Shown in pieces: positions 1 to 11,465 of a stretch of DNA of 64,000 nucleotides. Where the stretch lies: positions 65,039,676-65,103,675 of the forward strand of contig CAMGYJ010000006.1 in the NCBI GenBank assembly GCA_946122785.1, in the 5' to 3' direction. The translations under genes and the position numbers were made by a program. The notes beneath the pieces were generated by a model. The model did no database searches. It saw nothing but the letters and a program-made list of their open reading frames with translations, and was not told the DNA's origin. The DNA comes from Linum tenue. Its lineage: Eukaryota > Streptophyta > Magnoliopsida > Malpighiales > Linaceae. Position 1 is the first letter of the stretch. The number at the start of each line of letters is the position of its first letter.

Positions 1-493
1 ATACACGCCTTCCCATTCGATCCGTGGGAACCCATATCTGGACGAGTGCATCTTTGTCCTTGATCAAGTCTCGTATCCCACCTATGGCGCCCATCAACCG
101 GTCCCTTACTGAGCTCCCAGGCGCTTTAGGTCCAATCCACCACCTTTTGTAACCTTCAATTGCATCCTTTTCATTTTCTTCCCTCCCTGAGACACCAACT
201 CCATTATGTGAAGAATTCCTCATTTCTACTGCTTCTTCTTTGCCCATTTCAGGTGTACTATCTGTAGGCATCTCGACATTGTTGGTGATCTCCGGACAAG
301 GTAAGGCATTTGACGATGGATGGAAAGTGAAGTCTGCTGGACCAGGGTAGAAGAAATCTGATCCATCGGCTGCTGCCTCCAGCCAGCAGCCATCGAGCAG
401 CAATTCATCCATGTAATCGAAATCCATGGTATTGTCTGCCAAGGCATCGGCCAAAGAATCCAGCAGGGTTCCTGATTGCCAAGCGCCATCCAT
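1..493 (-). CDS. NLP: NIN-like protein (NLP) transcription factor, N-terminal exon, partial
   Basis: The minus strand is open from an ATG at 493 to the window edge (about 164 codons); the rest of the gene lies outside. The N-terminus reads MDFDYMDELLLDGCWLE from about residue 23, a hallmark of plant NIN-like proteins. Residues from about 110 on (WWIGPKAPGSSVRDRLMGAI, then LVQIWVPTDR) match the start of the conserved NLP N-terminal, nitrate-responsive region. NLPs are nuclear nitrate-response regulators; the RWP-RK DNA-binding and PB1 domains sit C-terminally and are not visible here. The ATG at 493 was chosen because it is the first in frame after an upstream in-frame TGA near 580. A frame running the other way through this stretch has no family resemblance. 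Which NLP paralogue this is cannot be told. Confidence 0.8.
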   Translation of the reverse strand, partial: MDGAWQSGTLLDSLADALADNTMDFDYMDELLLDGCWLEAAADGSDFFYPGPADFTFHPSSNALPCPEITNNVEMPTDSTPEMGKEEAVEMRNSSHNGVGVSGREENEKDAIEGYKRWWIGPKAPGSSVRDRLMGAIGGIRDLIKDKDALVQIWVPTDRMGRRV

Positions 494-2434
494 GCTTTGC
501 CAAAACTCAGGTTCAAAAGAACAAACTTCTTCTTTGAAGAAACCAAGTAGAACACTGTCTTGAAATCCTAAAGACCTGTTTCAAAGCTGTTCAATCCCAC
601 CATAGTCAATACATAGGAAGCTAGCTACAAATAGCAAAAAGAAGACCAACCCAGATTGGCAAATACAGCCAACTTCCATATCTGAGAAAAGATAGATGCA
701 TTTCAAGAATGAGTAGAGATTTTGGCTACTAACACATTTAGAGTCAATGAATGAATTTGAAGAACTCCAAAATGGAAAAGTGAAAAAGAGGGAGATAGAA
801 AAAAGTCCAGCTTAACAAACAACCATATCAAGTAAAGGAAGCCACTATATCCACTAAGTAGACCTAAAAAGGAGAAGAAAGAAGAAAAGCTGCGTCTTTT
901 CTGCCCCATTCATGGATTCCCCACATGAGGGGGAAAAAACTTCCCTCTTTTGATTCCATATTCCAATTTTAGACCAAACCCATTAGCAAAGAGAAAAGTA
1001 GAAAACCCCCAAATCAAATGAGCTCTCTCTTTACCAAAACCCCAACACAGATGAAACAATAGAGCATTTATCAGTCCATACCATTCAAATCAGATCTCCA
1101 GAATTGAACATGCCCAGGAGGAAGAAGAAGAACTCACTTTGGTATGTCAAAGATTCTTGAAGATACCAAACGATTCTCCTGCTATTATTATAAAGAGAGT
1201 TCCACACAGAGAGAGATCCCTCCAAGCCTTGACCAAAACTTAATACGTAGGCAAACCAGGAAATATGGAAACAACACAACAAAAAACCGATCTCATCATC
1301 ATCATCACCATCCTAATAAAGTGAAACAGGTCTCCCTCTCTCTGTGCCCCCAATTAAAAGAGCGCCCATGTCCCGCTGATGAAATCACTCCCAAAATGAA
1401 AACTTGCGGGGGAAAAAAAAAGCAAAAAAATCTCTCAGTACTTATCCAATTCCCCCCTTTCTGTTTCTCCTGGGGAATTTCTTCCCTTACTCCGCCATTG
1501 CCTAAAAGATTCCTTCTTTCTCTTCTCTCAGCTTTGACTCAGCAAAAGCCACACTCCCTTACCCACAACAACCAGCAAGGTGACCTCCATTGTTTCATGA
1601 CACTGAAAGTTACTAAAATAAAATTAATGGTGACACTTTCGAAGGCTAAAAATCGGAACTTCACAGTGAAACAGAGCAAACCCAGATGAGAAACAGAGTG
1701 TGCTGGGGGAGAAATGGGGAATCTTGGATTTTTCCAAGATGAGATTGGTGAGTAAAGAAAAAATTGGAGGGTTTTTCAACTTTTTCTCCTCTCTTCTTCT
1801 CTCCTTGTTGGTTGTGCCGTCAGCTTGTATTTTTGTGCTTTATAAAAATGGAGACGACCATAATAATACAAAGAGGGAAAATTTTAAATAAATGTTTTCA
1901 GATCCAAGTGAATATTAATAAAATCATTCGGCCGGAAAAAAAAGAATTTGAATTTCTCTTCTCCCTGCGAATTTGCGACGGGAAAAGGAAAAGGGAGACA
2001 AAGGGTTGCCTTTTCTTCCCGCGGTTTGGCGGGTTGTAGCGAAAGGAACTGAATTTCGTCGTCTGTTTTAGTGCATTTTGCCGTTTCCTTTCTTTTCTAA
2101 CGATGAAAACAAACGTTGTAGAAAAACACGACCGCTTTTCTCTTCTCATATGTTTTTGTAAAATGGAAGACTCCCGACTGTTTAATCATAGAAGCAGAAG
2201 GCACCGTCGAAGGGGAGAGGAATCGGCGGCGCAGGGAGGAATCGGCGGTAAATGTGGGTTGAAGAGGGAGAACAAAATAAAGTGGGCGACTTTTAAAGAA
2301 ACAATAAAACTAAATTAGACAACGATAAATCAATTTGGAGCGAACACTATATTGATCTTTTCGTGGTCACAATTCAACTTGAGATTATTCAGGGTTTGAA
2401 TTTTGACTGACCAAACCTGATTTGGGTTGAAAAC
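494..2434 (-). promoter_or_regulatory. 5' leader and upstream region of the NLP gene, with a candidate leader intron
   Basis: No protein-coding gene is supported here. On the minus strand a good splice donor (AAA|GTGAGT) lies at 1137. Possible acceptors are TTTGTAG ending at 625 and AAACAG near 575-580, so the leader may contain an intron of about 0.5 kb; this is inference. The stretch 1280-1560 has a short CAT repeat and pyrimidine-rich runs. The region ends at the poly-T tail of a LINE at 2435, so at most about 1.9 kb of non-repetitive upstream DNA remains. No promoter box could be assigned with confidence. Confidence 0.4.
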
Positions 2435-4826
2435 TTTTTTTTTTTTTTTACAAAAGATAATCCATTAGATCAAAGAACGATAGTTACATCCTGGAAGACA
2501 GCCAGACCTGGAAATCAAAGAAACGGCACGTAGCCGGGTACAAAGACAGGGCTTTCCTAGCCACCAAATGGGCTACCTTATTGTTACTCCGACCTACAAA
2601 CCGTACACAAAACCCAGAATGGACAGCTAAAAGATTTATAACTTCCTGTAGAATCACACCCATCTGGCTATCTCTCGCATCCACCCTATTAAGTTTATCG
2701 ATAACGACCTTGGCATCACCTTCAAATCGCATCTCTGCAAATCCCAAGTTCAGGCACCACCTTATGGCCTCACGCAGCACCAACAACTCGACAACTGGAG
2801 GAGTATCAATATGTGGAATCTGAAACCCTGCAGCCAAGACCGGATCCCCATTAGCATCCACAATCACCATCCCACCTGCCGAATGAGAACCAGACCTCGT
2901 CGCCCCATCCCATCTACACGAAGCCCGCACAGCGGAACCCGTCGACTGGGGACCTGACAGAGGAGCAAATCGAGGCTGGTGACGATCGACAGGCAGGCTA
3001 ACCCATTCCTCAAACTGTTGATTAAATTGTCGCATCAAGGACGGGATCCCAAACTGTTTGCCCTCAAAGACTACCCAGTTTCTAGATCGCCAAATCCTCC
3101 AAAGGACAACCACAACTTTCATAAAAAGAGGGGCCTGATGCACTAAAGTCATCAATCTTTTGAGGAAAAATGGGAACGTATGTCGAGGCAACCCTTGGCC
3201 GAGATACTCCAACCCCGATAAATCCCACAGCGCACGTGCCACTGGACACTCCAGAAACAAATGTTCCATAGTATCAGATTCCACCCAGCAAACCGGGCAC
3301 CGCGGACGAACCTCCACCCCTTTCTCCCGAAGAGCTTCTGTGGTCGGGAGGATTCTATTAAAGATTTGCCAGCAGAAGACCTTCAACTTAGGAGGGAGAT
3401 TAGCCTCCCATAAGCGGATCCAGCTAGGCTTATCCATCCAACTCGCTAACTGGCGCCAACGACCCTTACCTCTCTCTATTGATACTGCCAAATGATAAGC
3501 TGACTTCACAGTGAACACCCCATCAGTTGTGGCATGCCAGATCAGTCTATCCTCTAAATTCTGCCGCGGCAGGGGAATAGCTCTGATCGCACTACACGTC
3601 TCCGGGTCAAACCACTGAGTAAGCTTATCCTCCGCCCAGCACCCGCCCTCAAGGCTGATTACTTCAGACACAGTAGGGTCCCCCCCAGCAGGCAGTACCC
3701 TGGGGTTAAACCGCACCGGCCAGGGATGCACCTGCGGAATCCAATTAGAGTGTAGGAGAGGAGCGGTTTGCCCATTCCCGATCTGCCAACGTAACCCCTT
3801 CTCCAGCAGCTGACGACCATACAGGACACCTTGCCAGCCCCAAGACGGACGGGATCTAGCCGTAGTAGAAAGGAAAGTACCATTCGGGAAATATTTCCCT
3901 TTATATACCTGGGCTAACAAGGAATCCGGATCAGTAAGGATACGCCATCCAATTTTGGCCAAGAGGGCCTGATTAAACTGTTCAAAACGACGAAAGCCCA
4001 TTCCTCCCTCATGTTTACTTCTGCACATGTTACGCCAAGAGATCCACCTAATCCTGGAGTGCCCATCCTCAACTCCCCACCAGAAACGAGCCACGTGCCT
4101 GTCAAGAAGACGACACAGGGATAGCGGGAGCCTGAAACAGGACATGACATGCAGTGGCAAAGCTAAAGCTATTGATTTAATCAAAGTCTCCTTGGCAGCC
4201 CAAGAAAGCGTGCGTTGCTTCCACCCCTGCAGACGTTCCAGCAATTTCTCCTCCAGATATCGAAAGGTAGCCATCTTTGAACGAGCTACTAGGGTAGGCA
4301 ACCCCAAATATTTATCATGCACGCCAACCGCCCCGACCCCCAGAATCTGGGCCAGGAACTCTTGGTCTGGCAAAGAAACGTTCTTACTAAAGCAAACCGC
4401 TGACTTTTCCAAGTTCACCCTTTGGCCGCTGAGTTCCTCATATTCATTCAAGACTGCTATCAGATTTTCACATTCCTGAAGATTGCCTCGAAGGAATAAG
4501 TAGGAGTCATCTGCAAAGAAAAGGTGAGAGATTCTGGGAGCACGAGGGGCCACCTTTACCCCCTCCAATCTCTTCTCAGAAATAGCTTGCCGAATCAAAG
4601 CCGCAAAACCCTCAGTGCAGATAACAAATAACAAAGGAGAGAGGGGGTCGCCTTGGCGAAGTCCTCTAGTCGGAAAGAAATAACCAGAGGGATTCCCATT
4701 CATTAGAATAGAAAACGACGACGATCTGAGGCATTCATGTATCCATCCGGTCCAGACAGAGCTGAAACCCATTTTATCCAAAACTGCAAGAAGAAAGGCC
4801 CACTCAACTCTATCATAGGCTTTTTC

Positions 4827-7091
4827 TGTAACATCCCGTTTCGGCTAAAATCGTATTACTTCCACTAGAAAATTTCACGATTTAAAATCGATCATTTTGA
4901 CAGTATTTCGACGAAAATCGGATTATCGATCGATCGGATAAGTATACGTATTAATTATATATATAATATATTATATATATAATTTCATTAAGCGGCCGGG
5001 CCGCATATATATTAATTCCCCTGTCCATTATTTCCACCATCATCTTCCATTATTCGGACCGAGAGAACACAGACCGAGCAGAGGCGCACAGGGCATCGCG
5101 AGGGTAAAATCTCAGAGCTCAATTCTTGAGCATAAGTGATCCAAAAATCTCGTAAGTAATGCTTAATTCATCTATACATTGTGATTTATCGATTTAGAGC
5201 TTTAAAACGAGTTTTTGGTTCAGGAATTTCTTGAATTCCCGATAAGCCAAATTAGGGTTTCGGAGTATCCGGAAGCCGGATTGAGCCCAAATTTCATATA
5301 CGAGCTTCCTGCAGCGAGGTAATTAATCCTCTAGTTCTAATCCATGAATTTCGGCTATTATTTAGGTCGGAGCCAGGATCGCTGAATTTAGATCCGGCTA
5401 GGGTTTGATGTGTTTTTATGAAGAATTTGACCCGGAGCCTAGAACTAATATTGACAGGGATACTGCAGGGGATATTAGGACAATCTCGGATTTTGATTCC
5501 GGGTTTGTTTGAAAAAGTGAAGTTCGGGTACGGGAGGCTAGAACCGGTGTTTGAACGACCAGAACCGGTGAGGGATTGGCACGGCATACCGGGTTTGTCG
5601 TATCACGATAATTATATTGATGCTTAGAATTGACCTAGGTGAACTAGAATGGCATGATTAGGGGTGTATGAACTTTTATGCTATATGATGAACCATTGAT
5701 TGTTGTATGATATTATTGACTTGCCCTAGCCGATATGGGCCATGTTTATGCTGATGATTTCGTATATGTTGCAAATTGTGGGTTTGACTGTTGATATGCC
5801 TTATGATGGTTCGAAAAGGTGATTGGGTATGATTTTTCATGATTGTTGTATTTGGATGCACATGTGGGAAAATATATTTTCCCTGGTGATATTATAATGT
5901 TTAAGGAGGATGACTTGCACGAGGGTTTATCCCGAGGAAGTGCAATTATATGACTCCTGATTTACCTATGTTGAGCCAATTATGGCCAGGTCAAGTACAT
6001 GTGCAAGTAACGAATTATGATTAAGCAAGATGAGATATGAATCATGTATAAGGATACCAAATATGAGTGTTGTGGTCTCACGGTCAACTACATAGTAATT
6101 AGGGCTCCCTATGCTATTACTCTATTATGATATGTATGATAGTCACACCTCTCATGTGGTGGTGACTGAAGAATTCTTACGAGATATGACCACACCCAGA
6201 GCGGTGTCGGGGTATGACTACACCCATAGTGGTGTGGGGTATGTATGACCACATCCGACGGGATGTTGGGGTATGTGTGACTACATCCGACGGGATGTGG
6301 GGTATGTTTCCCAGGAGAGTAATTAGCATGGGAGTAGCCAGGCGCCTATGATTAAAACATGATAAGACGCATATGCATAAGTCAAGGTGGTTGAGTCTTT
6401 TGCCTATTGGGATGTCGGATGGCTGAGGTCTGATCCTAATGCTTTGGCTTGTTTGCTAGATGTATGGTAGGGGTATGCTCTGTTATGAACTCACGATGCT
6501 ATGATTATCTCACTCAGCTATGAGCTGACCCTCGTTTATTCTTTTCCACTGCTTATGCTATGTGTAAGCAGATCATCAGCAGTAGCAAGTACTTAGGTGT
6601 GGGCAGAGCGAGGAGTTGAAGGCAGGATGAGGTATTTTCTTCAACTATTTTGTGCTTGGACGACTACTTGGGATTTTGGCCAGTGATCCACACCTTTTTG
6701 TAAAATGTTTTGAGAACGTTTTTCATGTGCATACTAGCTTCTGATGTAGTGTGAGATATCCACAGGTGTGGAAAGTTGATGATATGTGTATATGTTGTGT
6801 AACTATGTAAGTTGTGACGATTATGGTATGTACAAGTATGGTATGCAGTTGTGGAGTATGAAACGGTGACTATGGCTATGAAAAGCCAATGCATATGGTT
6901 GTGAGTATATATGTTTGTGATGAATTATTTTGCAGGATAAGTTGCAAGAACTGTTAGCCCATTACGCGAGTAATTCATGTCGAAATTTTATTTGGGTAAA
7001 TTTTGATAATTAATGTAACACCCAAGATTAAATTCCGCTGCAATTGTATGAACAATATGATTAGGCAAAACGTATAGGGTAGGGTGTTACA
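4827..7091. mobile_element. Solo LTR of a Ty3/gypsy-type retrotransposon inside the LINE
   Basis: The insert begins TGTAACATCCC and ends GGGTGTTACA, giving the TG...CA ends and short inverted repeat of an LTR. It is flanked by a 5-bp TSD, TTTTC, at 4822-4826 and 7092-7096. Removing it joins the LINE's VDME and KAYDRVEW codons in frame, which fixes the boundaries exactly. At 2265 bp with no coding ORF, internal region or second LTR, it fits a solo LTR left by LTR-LTR recombination. Its start and end resemble long LTRs of Tekay/Del-type chromoviruses, but that family is an inference. It contains a short tandem repeat at 6185-6306. Confidence 0.85.
6185..6306. repeat. Short tandem repeats within the solo LTR
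   Basis: About four imperfect units of roughly 27-32 bp. Each has the form TATGACyACAyCC followed by a GGTGT or GGATGT stretch and GGGG. The last two units (ACATCCGACGGGATGT) are closer to each other than to the first two. Confidence 0.75.
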
Positions 7092-8950
7092 TTTTCCATG
7101 TCAACCTTTAGAGCCATGTAGCCTTTCTTTCCTTGAGTTTTGATTTTAAGGTAGTGCATCAACTCATGCCCGAGGAGTACATTATCAATGATCTGTCGTT
7201 CCCGAATAAAGGCATTTTGTCCCTCCGAGATGACCTGAGGCAGCATAGTAGCCAGTCTCCCTGCCAAGATTTTGTTATGATCTTATAGACAAACTGGCAT
7301 AAGCTGATCGGGCGGAGCTGGCGCATGGTCTCCACATTATCCACTTTGGGAATCAGCGTGAGCCAAGTATGATTAAAGCTGCGGAGCATGCGACTAGTCG
7401 CAAAGAACGAGCAAACCGCCTCAGTAACAGAGTTACCCACAATGTCCCAAAAAGCTTTAAAGAACTTCCCAGTAAATCCATCAGATCCGGGGGCTTGCTT
7501 TGACCCCATAGAGAAGACTGTGCTGCGAACTTCAGCTGGGAGGACCTCGGCAGTCAATAGATCATTCATTTCAGGGGTAACACTACGGGCAATAGGGAGA
7601 GCAGCCACCCTCTCAGACATATTAAGGACCTGGTTTTCCGAGGTAAACAGAGACTGATAGAAAGTATCTGCAATAGCAGCCTTCTCGCGTTCTTCCGTAA
7701 CCCAATCCCCCTCATTATTTCGTAGCCCCGCCACAAAGTTTTTCTTCCGCCGAGCCCGAGTGACCGTATGGAAGTACGACGTATTCTTATCTCCTCTCTT
7801 CAACCACCTCACCCGGGATTTTTGTTGCCAATAAACCTCTTCCGCTTCCCACTGTCTACTCAATTCGACCTCCAGCTGCTGGACCTCTTCCCAATCAATT
7901 GTGAGAATTAATTTGATTCGATCAATCTCGGCTTGGAGCGTTTTGATGTTACGCAAAGAGTTTGTTGTACCAGCTCGACTCCAGTCATAGAGCAGGTGTC
8001 GAAGCTTCTTAAGGCGCTCCCAGAGGCAAAACATGGGAGTACCCTGCACCTCCTCCTGCCAAACATAATTGACCATCGCCCTGACCTCAGGATTATCCGC
8101 CCAACGAGCATCAAAGCGGAACAGGGGACGACTAGCTCTGGCATAGAGCTTGTCCGAGAGAATCAAAGCTCGGTGGTCCGACCCTTGGTCCGTAAAATGC
8201 TTGAGAATAGTATCAGGGTAGAGGTCAATCCATGATTGGGAGCACAAGGCTCTGTCTAATCTCGCACGAATGCACGCAGGGCCCATCCGTTTGTTAGTCC
8301 AAGTAAAAGGGTCACCCTGGTAGCCCGGGTCATGCAGCCCTAAATCCTGAATAAAGTCACGAAGACTACTAGCTTGGGCGGCATTCCAAGGAAGACCACC
8401 ATCCTTCTCACTCTCATGGAGAGTCGAGTTAAAATCACCAATGACTACGAACGGGAGATGAATGTTAGCGCATATATCACGGAGTTGAATCAGCTGGGAA
8501 GCACGGATTGCAAGATTGCAACTAATGTAGACAAACACCACCACATAAGAAACATTTATTTCATTAACTTGAACACAAATACAAAAATCAGAATGAAATA
8601 ACACCGAAGCGTCAACCCCGGGGGACCAAGCCGCCACTAACCCACCAGATACATCAATCGCATCAACGAAAAAACAACGAGAATAAGCAAAACCTAAACC
8701 CCGCATACGACGGGAAGCTACTCTCCGGCTCGATCGTGTCTCCGAAAAGAACACAAGGTCCGGTTTATTGGAATGCAGTAAACCAACAGCAGATTGGAAT
8801 GTGAGGGATGGTCCAATGCCCCTCACATTCCAGGCGAGTATCCTCATTTATCCGGCTGGGGCCATTCACGGCTGGCTTCCTCCACCGATAGAAAGTCATA
8901 TATTTGGAAATACGTGTTCGGAAGCAATATTTTGAGCTTTTTGTTAACAC

Positions 8951-9358
8951 AAGATTTTCATAAAAAAAAAAACCTGAGACTATATGTGTTGGTACTTAAA
9001 AATGAAACTCAAATGTAAAATATGTTCAAAGTAGGAATCACAATATAAGTGGGTGGTGAACGAGGTCGTAATGTAAAATCCGTCCTTTAATAGCATTCTT
9101 GTTGAAAGGGTGCGTCTTAGCCTTGTGGTGTCTGGTTTGAGTTGTAACACAAAAAGTATGGTCGTATGTTGTATGTGTGATTTTCGAATCCAAGTACGAT
9201 CCATGATGAAAGTGTGGGCCCTTTATAGCATCTCCAGTGAAACGGAGTATCTTAGCCTTGTGTTGGAGGTTAAGTTGTAGCACACAAAGTGTAGTCGTAT
9301 TTCCACTGGTCGACTTGTAGCACAAAAAACATGATCAAAGCCCCTGCTGCCGCCCTGC
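8951..9358. repeat. Imperfect direct repeats; no gene
   Basis: Two diverged copies of a roughly 120-140 bp sequence lie at about 9062-9165 and 9200-9305. Both share CTTAGCCTTGTG, a GAGTTGTAACAC / AAGTTGTAGCAC block and TGGTCGTAT / TAGTCGTAT. A third fragment of the same type (AAGTATGGTCGTGTTTC..GTGGTCGAGTTGTAG) lies at about 11500-11545, on the far side of the three inverted-repeat elements. This suggests those elements inserted into an older repeat block. Confidence 0.5.
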
Positions 9359-9366
9359 GTTTCAGG

Positions 9367-10571
9367 TAGGGGTGGGCGTTTGGTCGGTTCGGTTTGAACC
9401 GAACCGAACCAGAACATCCCGAATTTCCGAGCTTCCCAAGACCCCGACCGAATTCGAACCGAGTTGTAATTCGGTTCGGTTCGACCGAACCGAATTACAA
9501 CTCGGTTCGGCTCGGTTCGAATGGTCAAAACCGAAACTTTATATACCAACTCTCTCTCTCCCAGTCCCACATACCCTAACCCTCGCCGTTTCCCCATTTC
9601 GATCAAATCTCTCTCTCTCCCTCTCTCTCTCTCTCCCTCCCCCTTCCAACAAACGCAGTCGATGCAGAGAAGAAAGGAGCGGTGCTGCGATGGTGGTATC
9701 TCCTCCGTCTCCCGACTCAGCGACGAGCAGCGGTGCTGCGGTGGTCCTCTCCCCTACTTCCTTCTCCCCTCTTCTGCCGCAACATGAGATCTGGGTATCT
9801 AGCTCCATCAAACGTCGACGGCTCCCCCGGAGGTCGCTCTCCGCTCCTATTGACGCCCAGCTCCCCGCTCCCCCATCTAAAACAACACTTCTTCTTTACC
9901 TTCTCTCTAGCCCCAAATCTGTTCGTCTCATTTTTCCTTGGTGGGGTGACGCTAATGGGCGGCGGCGGCAAGAGGAAGAAGAGATTGCTCGGCATGTGGA
10001 GATGGGGCGGGCATAGCTCGCGGCAGGGGAGGCGGTGGTCCAATCCCGTCGACGGCGCCGGCAATGGAGGGAGTCAGATCTAGAATTGGGTAAGATCTTT
10101 TCGACATGCATGTGGGTTCCTCGTTTGATTATCAGTACTGATTTTGATGTATGTTGGTTTTAGGTTTGGATTTGGGGTTTCGGTATCAAGTTTCAGGTCA
10201 GGGAGCTCAACCATGGAAGAAGGCTACCGGCGGCGGCTGAGTATCTTTTGTTGGTTGGTTAGATTTAGGCTAAGGGAGTTAGGGTTGGGGGAGAGTTTGG
10301 GCTTTGTATTTGTGTATGAACTGGGCTGTGTATGGACTGGGCTGGGTTTTGGTTGGGCTTTGGGGTCTGGGTTGGGGAGATTGTGAGTAGAATTTCGGTT
10401 GGTCGGTTCGAAATTCGGGAACTAGGTTCGGTCGTTACAACCTTGACTTCCGAATTAGGTCAATTCCTCTTCCGATTTCCGAACCGAACAACACTATTTC
10501 GGTTTCGGTTCGGTAGAAACTCGGTTCGGTCCGGTTCGGTTCGGGTTTACCGAACCGGATGCCCACCCCTA
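9367..10571. mobile_element. Non-autonomous hAT-type element, 1205 bp
   Basis: Terminal inverted repeats begin TAGGGGTGGGCG on the left and, read inward from the right, TAGGGGTGGGCA. They are followed by subterminal GGTTCGGTTCGG-type repeats at both ends. The flanks carry an 8-bp TSD with one mismatch: GTTTCAGG (9359-9366) and GTATCAGG (10572-10579). This is the hAT signature. The centre (9540-10090) is rich in CT microsatellite and GC and has several short overlapping ORFs without recognisable domains; no transposase is visible. The GC-rich core might be captured host DNA, but I cannot identify a source. Confidence 0.85.
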
Positions 10572-10603
10572 GTATCAGGATGGTGTTGAGTGTCAGCCTT
10601 ACC

Positions 10604-11073
10604 TAGGGCTGTCCATTTGGTTTTGGTTTTTCGGTTTTAACCGAAACCAAACCAATTGGAAAGCTAATGGTTTCGGTTTTCGGTTTTAAACCAATAAGAA
10701 ACTTAATGGTTTTGGTTTTGTTAAAACCAAAAAACCAATAGAAACCAATAAAAATAATATTATTTATCAACATTTTTTTTTCTTCTTCTTTTGAGTCAAC
10801 CAATATTTTGTAATGGCTATTTACCATTATTATGACATTTATTCAATAAAAAGGAGGGAAATGGGAATAAATATGAGTGTATGAGTACATGTTGGTTTTT
10901 TGGTTAACCAAACCAAAACCAAAACCATTAAAGTCCTTATTGGTTTTTGACAACCGAAAACCAATAAGGGCCTTAATGATTTTGGTTTTGGTTTTTGAGG
11001 ATTTGGTTTTTTGGTTTTGGTTTTTCATACTTAATGGTTTGGTTAACCAAACCAAACCAAATTGACAGCCCTA
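10604..11073. mobile_element. hAT-type MITE, 470 bp
   Basis: The ends are TAGGGCTGTCCATTTGG and, on the right, CCAAATTGACAGCCCTA. The subterminal DNA is a dense run of GGTTTTGG / CCAAAACC motifs able to fold back. A perfect 8-bp TSD, GCCTTACC, lies at 10596-10603 and 11074-11081. No coding capacity is seen. Confidence 0.9.
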
Positions 11074-11104
11074 GCCTTACCCCCTTAAGTAACAGAATGT
11101 CTTA

Positions 11105-11465
11105 GGGGTCGTTTGCTTGATGGATTTGGGTCATGGATTTGGGACTCAAATCCCAAGTATGATGGATTTTAGCCAAGTCCATTGTTTGTTGTCAGGTGTT
11201 AAATCCGTGGGGTCCACGGATTTGTTCCTTTTTTTGGATCCAAATCCGTGGACCCCACGGACTTGTAAATCCCACATATTGGGGTGGAATTTATAAATCC
11301 TTGATGGCTAGTTATATTTATAGCAAATCCATCATAATTATATCATCAAATCTATCATGCAAACAATAGACTCTTCAAATTCATGATGATACAAATCCCT
11401 CATTAATCCAAAAGTTTTTTTGAGCCAAAACTCTCATTTTTCAAATCCATCAAACAAATGACCCC
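11105..11465. mobile_element. MITE with GGGGTCGTTTG terminal inverted repeats
   Basis: The ends GGGGTCGTTTGCTTGATGGA and, read inward from the right, GGGGTCATTTGTTTGATGGA form inverted repeats of about 25 bp with a few mismatches. The body has an internal palindrome around AAATCCGTGG..CCACGGATTT. No matching TSD was found, so the superfamily (PIF/Harbinger or other) stays open. Confidence 0.7.

Larger units (their letters stand above)
2484..8847 (-). pseudogene. LINE ORF2: endonuclease, reverse transcriptase, RNase H; interrupted
   Basis: From 8847: an endonuclease domain starting MRILAWNVRGIG, with GDFNST and GSDHRAL motifs (residues about 135-230), then the start of the reverse transcriptase with RPISLCQFVYKIITK. 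A one-base deletion in an A-run near 7274 shifts the frame. The next frame continues (LPQVISEGQNAFIRERQIIDN) to VDME at 7097. There the coding sequence is broken by the inserted element at 4827-7091 and resumes as KAYDRVEW at about 4826. The downstream part, to a TAA at 2484, has HLFFADDSYLF (catalytic DD), the zf-RVT Cys/His region (CPVCWVESDTMEHLFLEC) and an RNase H-like domain (CRWDGATRSGSHSAGG). The copy cannot make an intact protein. Confidence 0.88.
2435..8950 (-). mobile_element. L1-type LINE retrotransposon, minus strand, split by a solo LTR
   Basis: The poly-T run at 2435-2449 is the poly-A tail of a minus-strand non-LTR retrotransposon. Reading leftward from about 8900, it has the end of ORF1 and then ORF2 with endonuclease, reverse transcriptase, zf-RVT and RNase H-like regions. 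The ATG of ORF2 (8847) overlaps the TGA that ends the ORF1 remnant (ATGA). Only the last few tens of ORF1 codons are recognisable, so the element is 5'-truncated; its right end near 8950 is approximate and no flanking duplication was found. A 2265-bp element with LTR-type ends (4827-7091) is inserted in the reverse transcriptase region. Confidence 0.88.

Noticed and set aside
2581..4479. Plus-strand ORFs across the first LINE
   Set aside because: Shadows of the LINE ORF2, which carries all conserved motifs on the minus strand.
9540..9660. CTCTCT microsatellite as a promoter element
   Set aside because: It lies inside a transposon with no gene downstream; treated as simple repeat.
9372..10083. 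Overlapping ORFs of 115-214 codons in the hAT element
   Set aside because: They arise from CT/GC-rich repeats, overlap in several frames on both strands, and show no domain.
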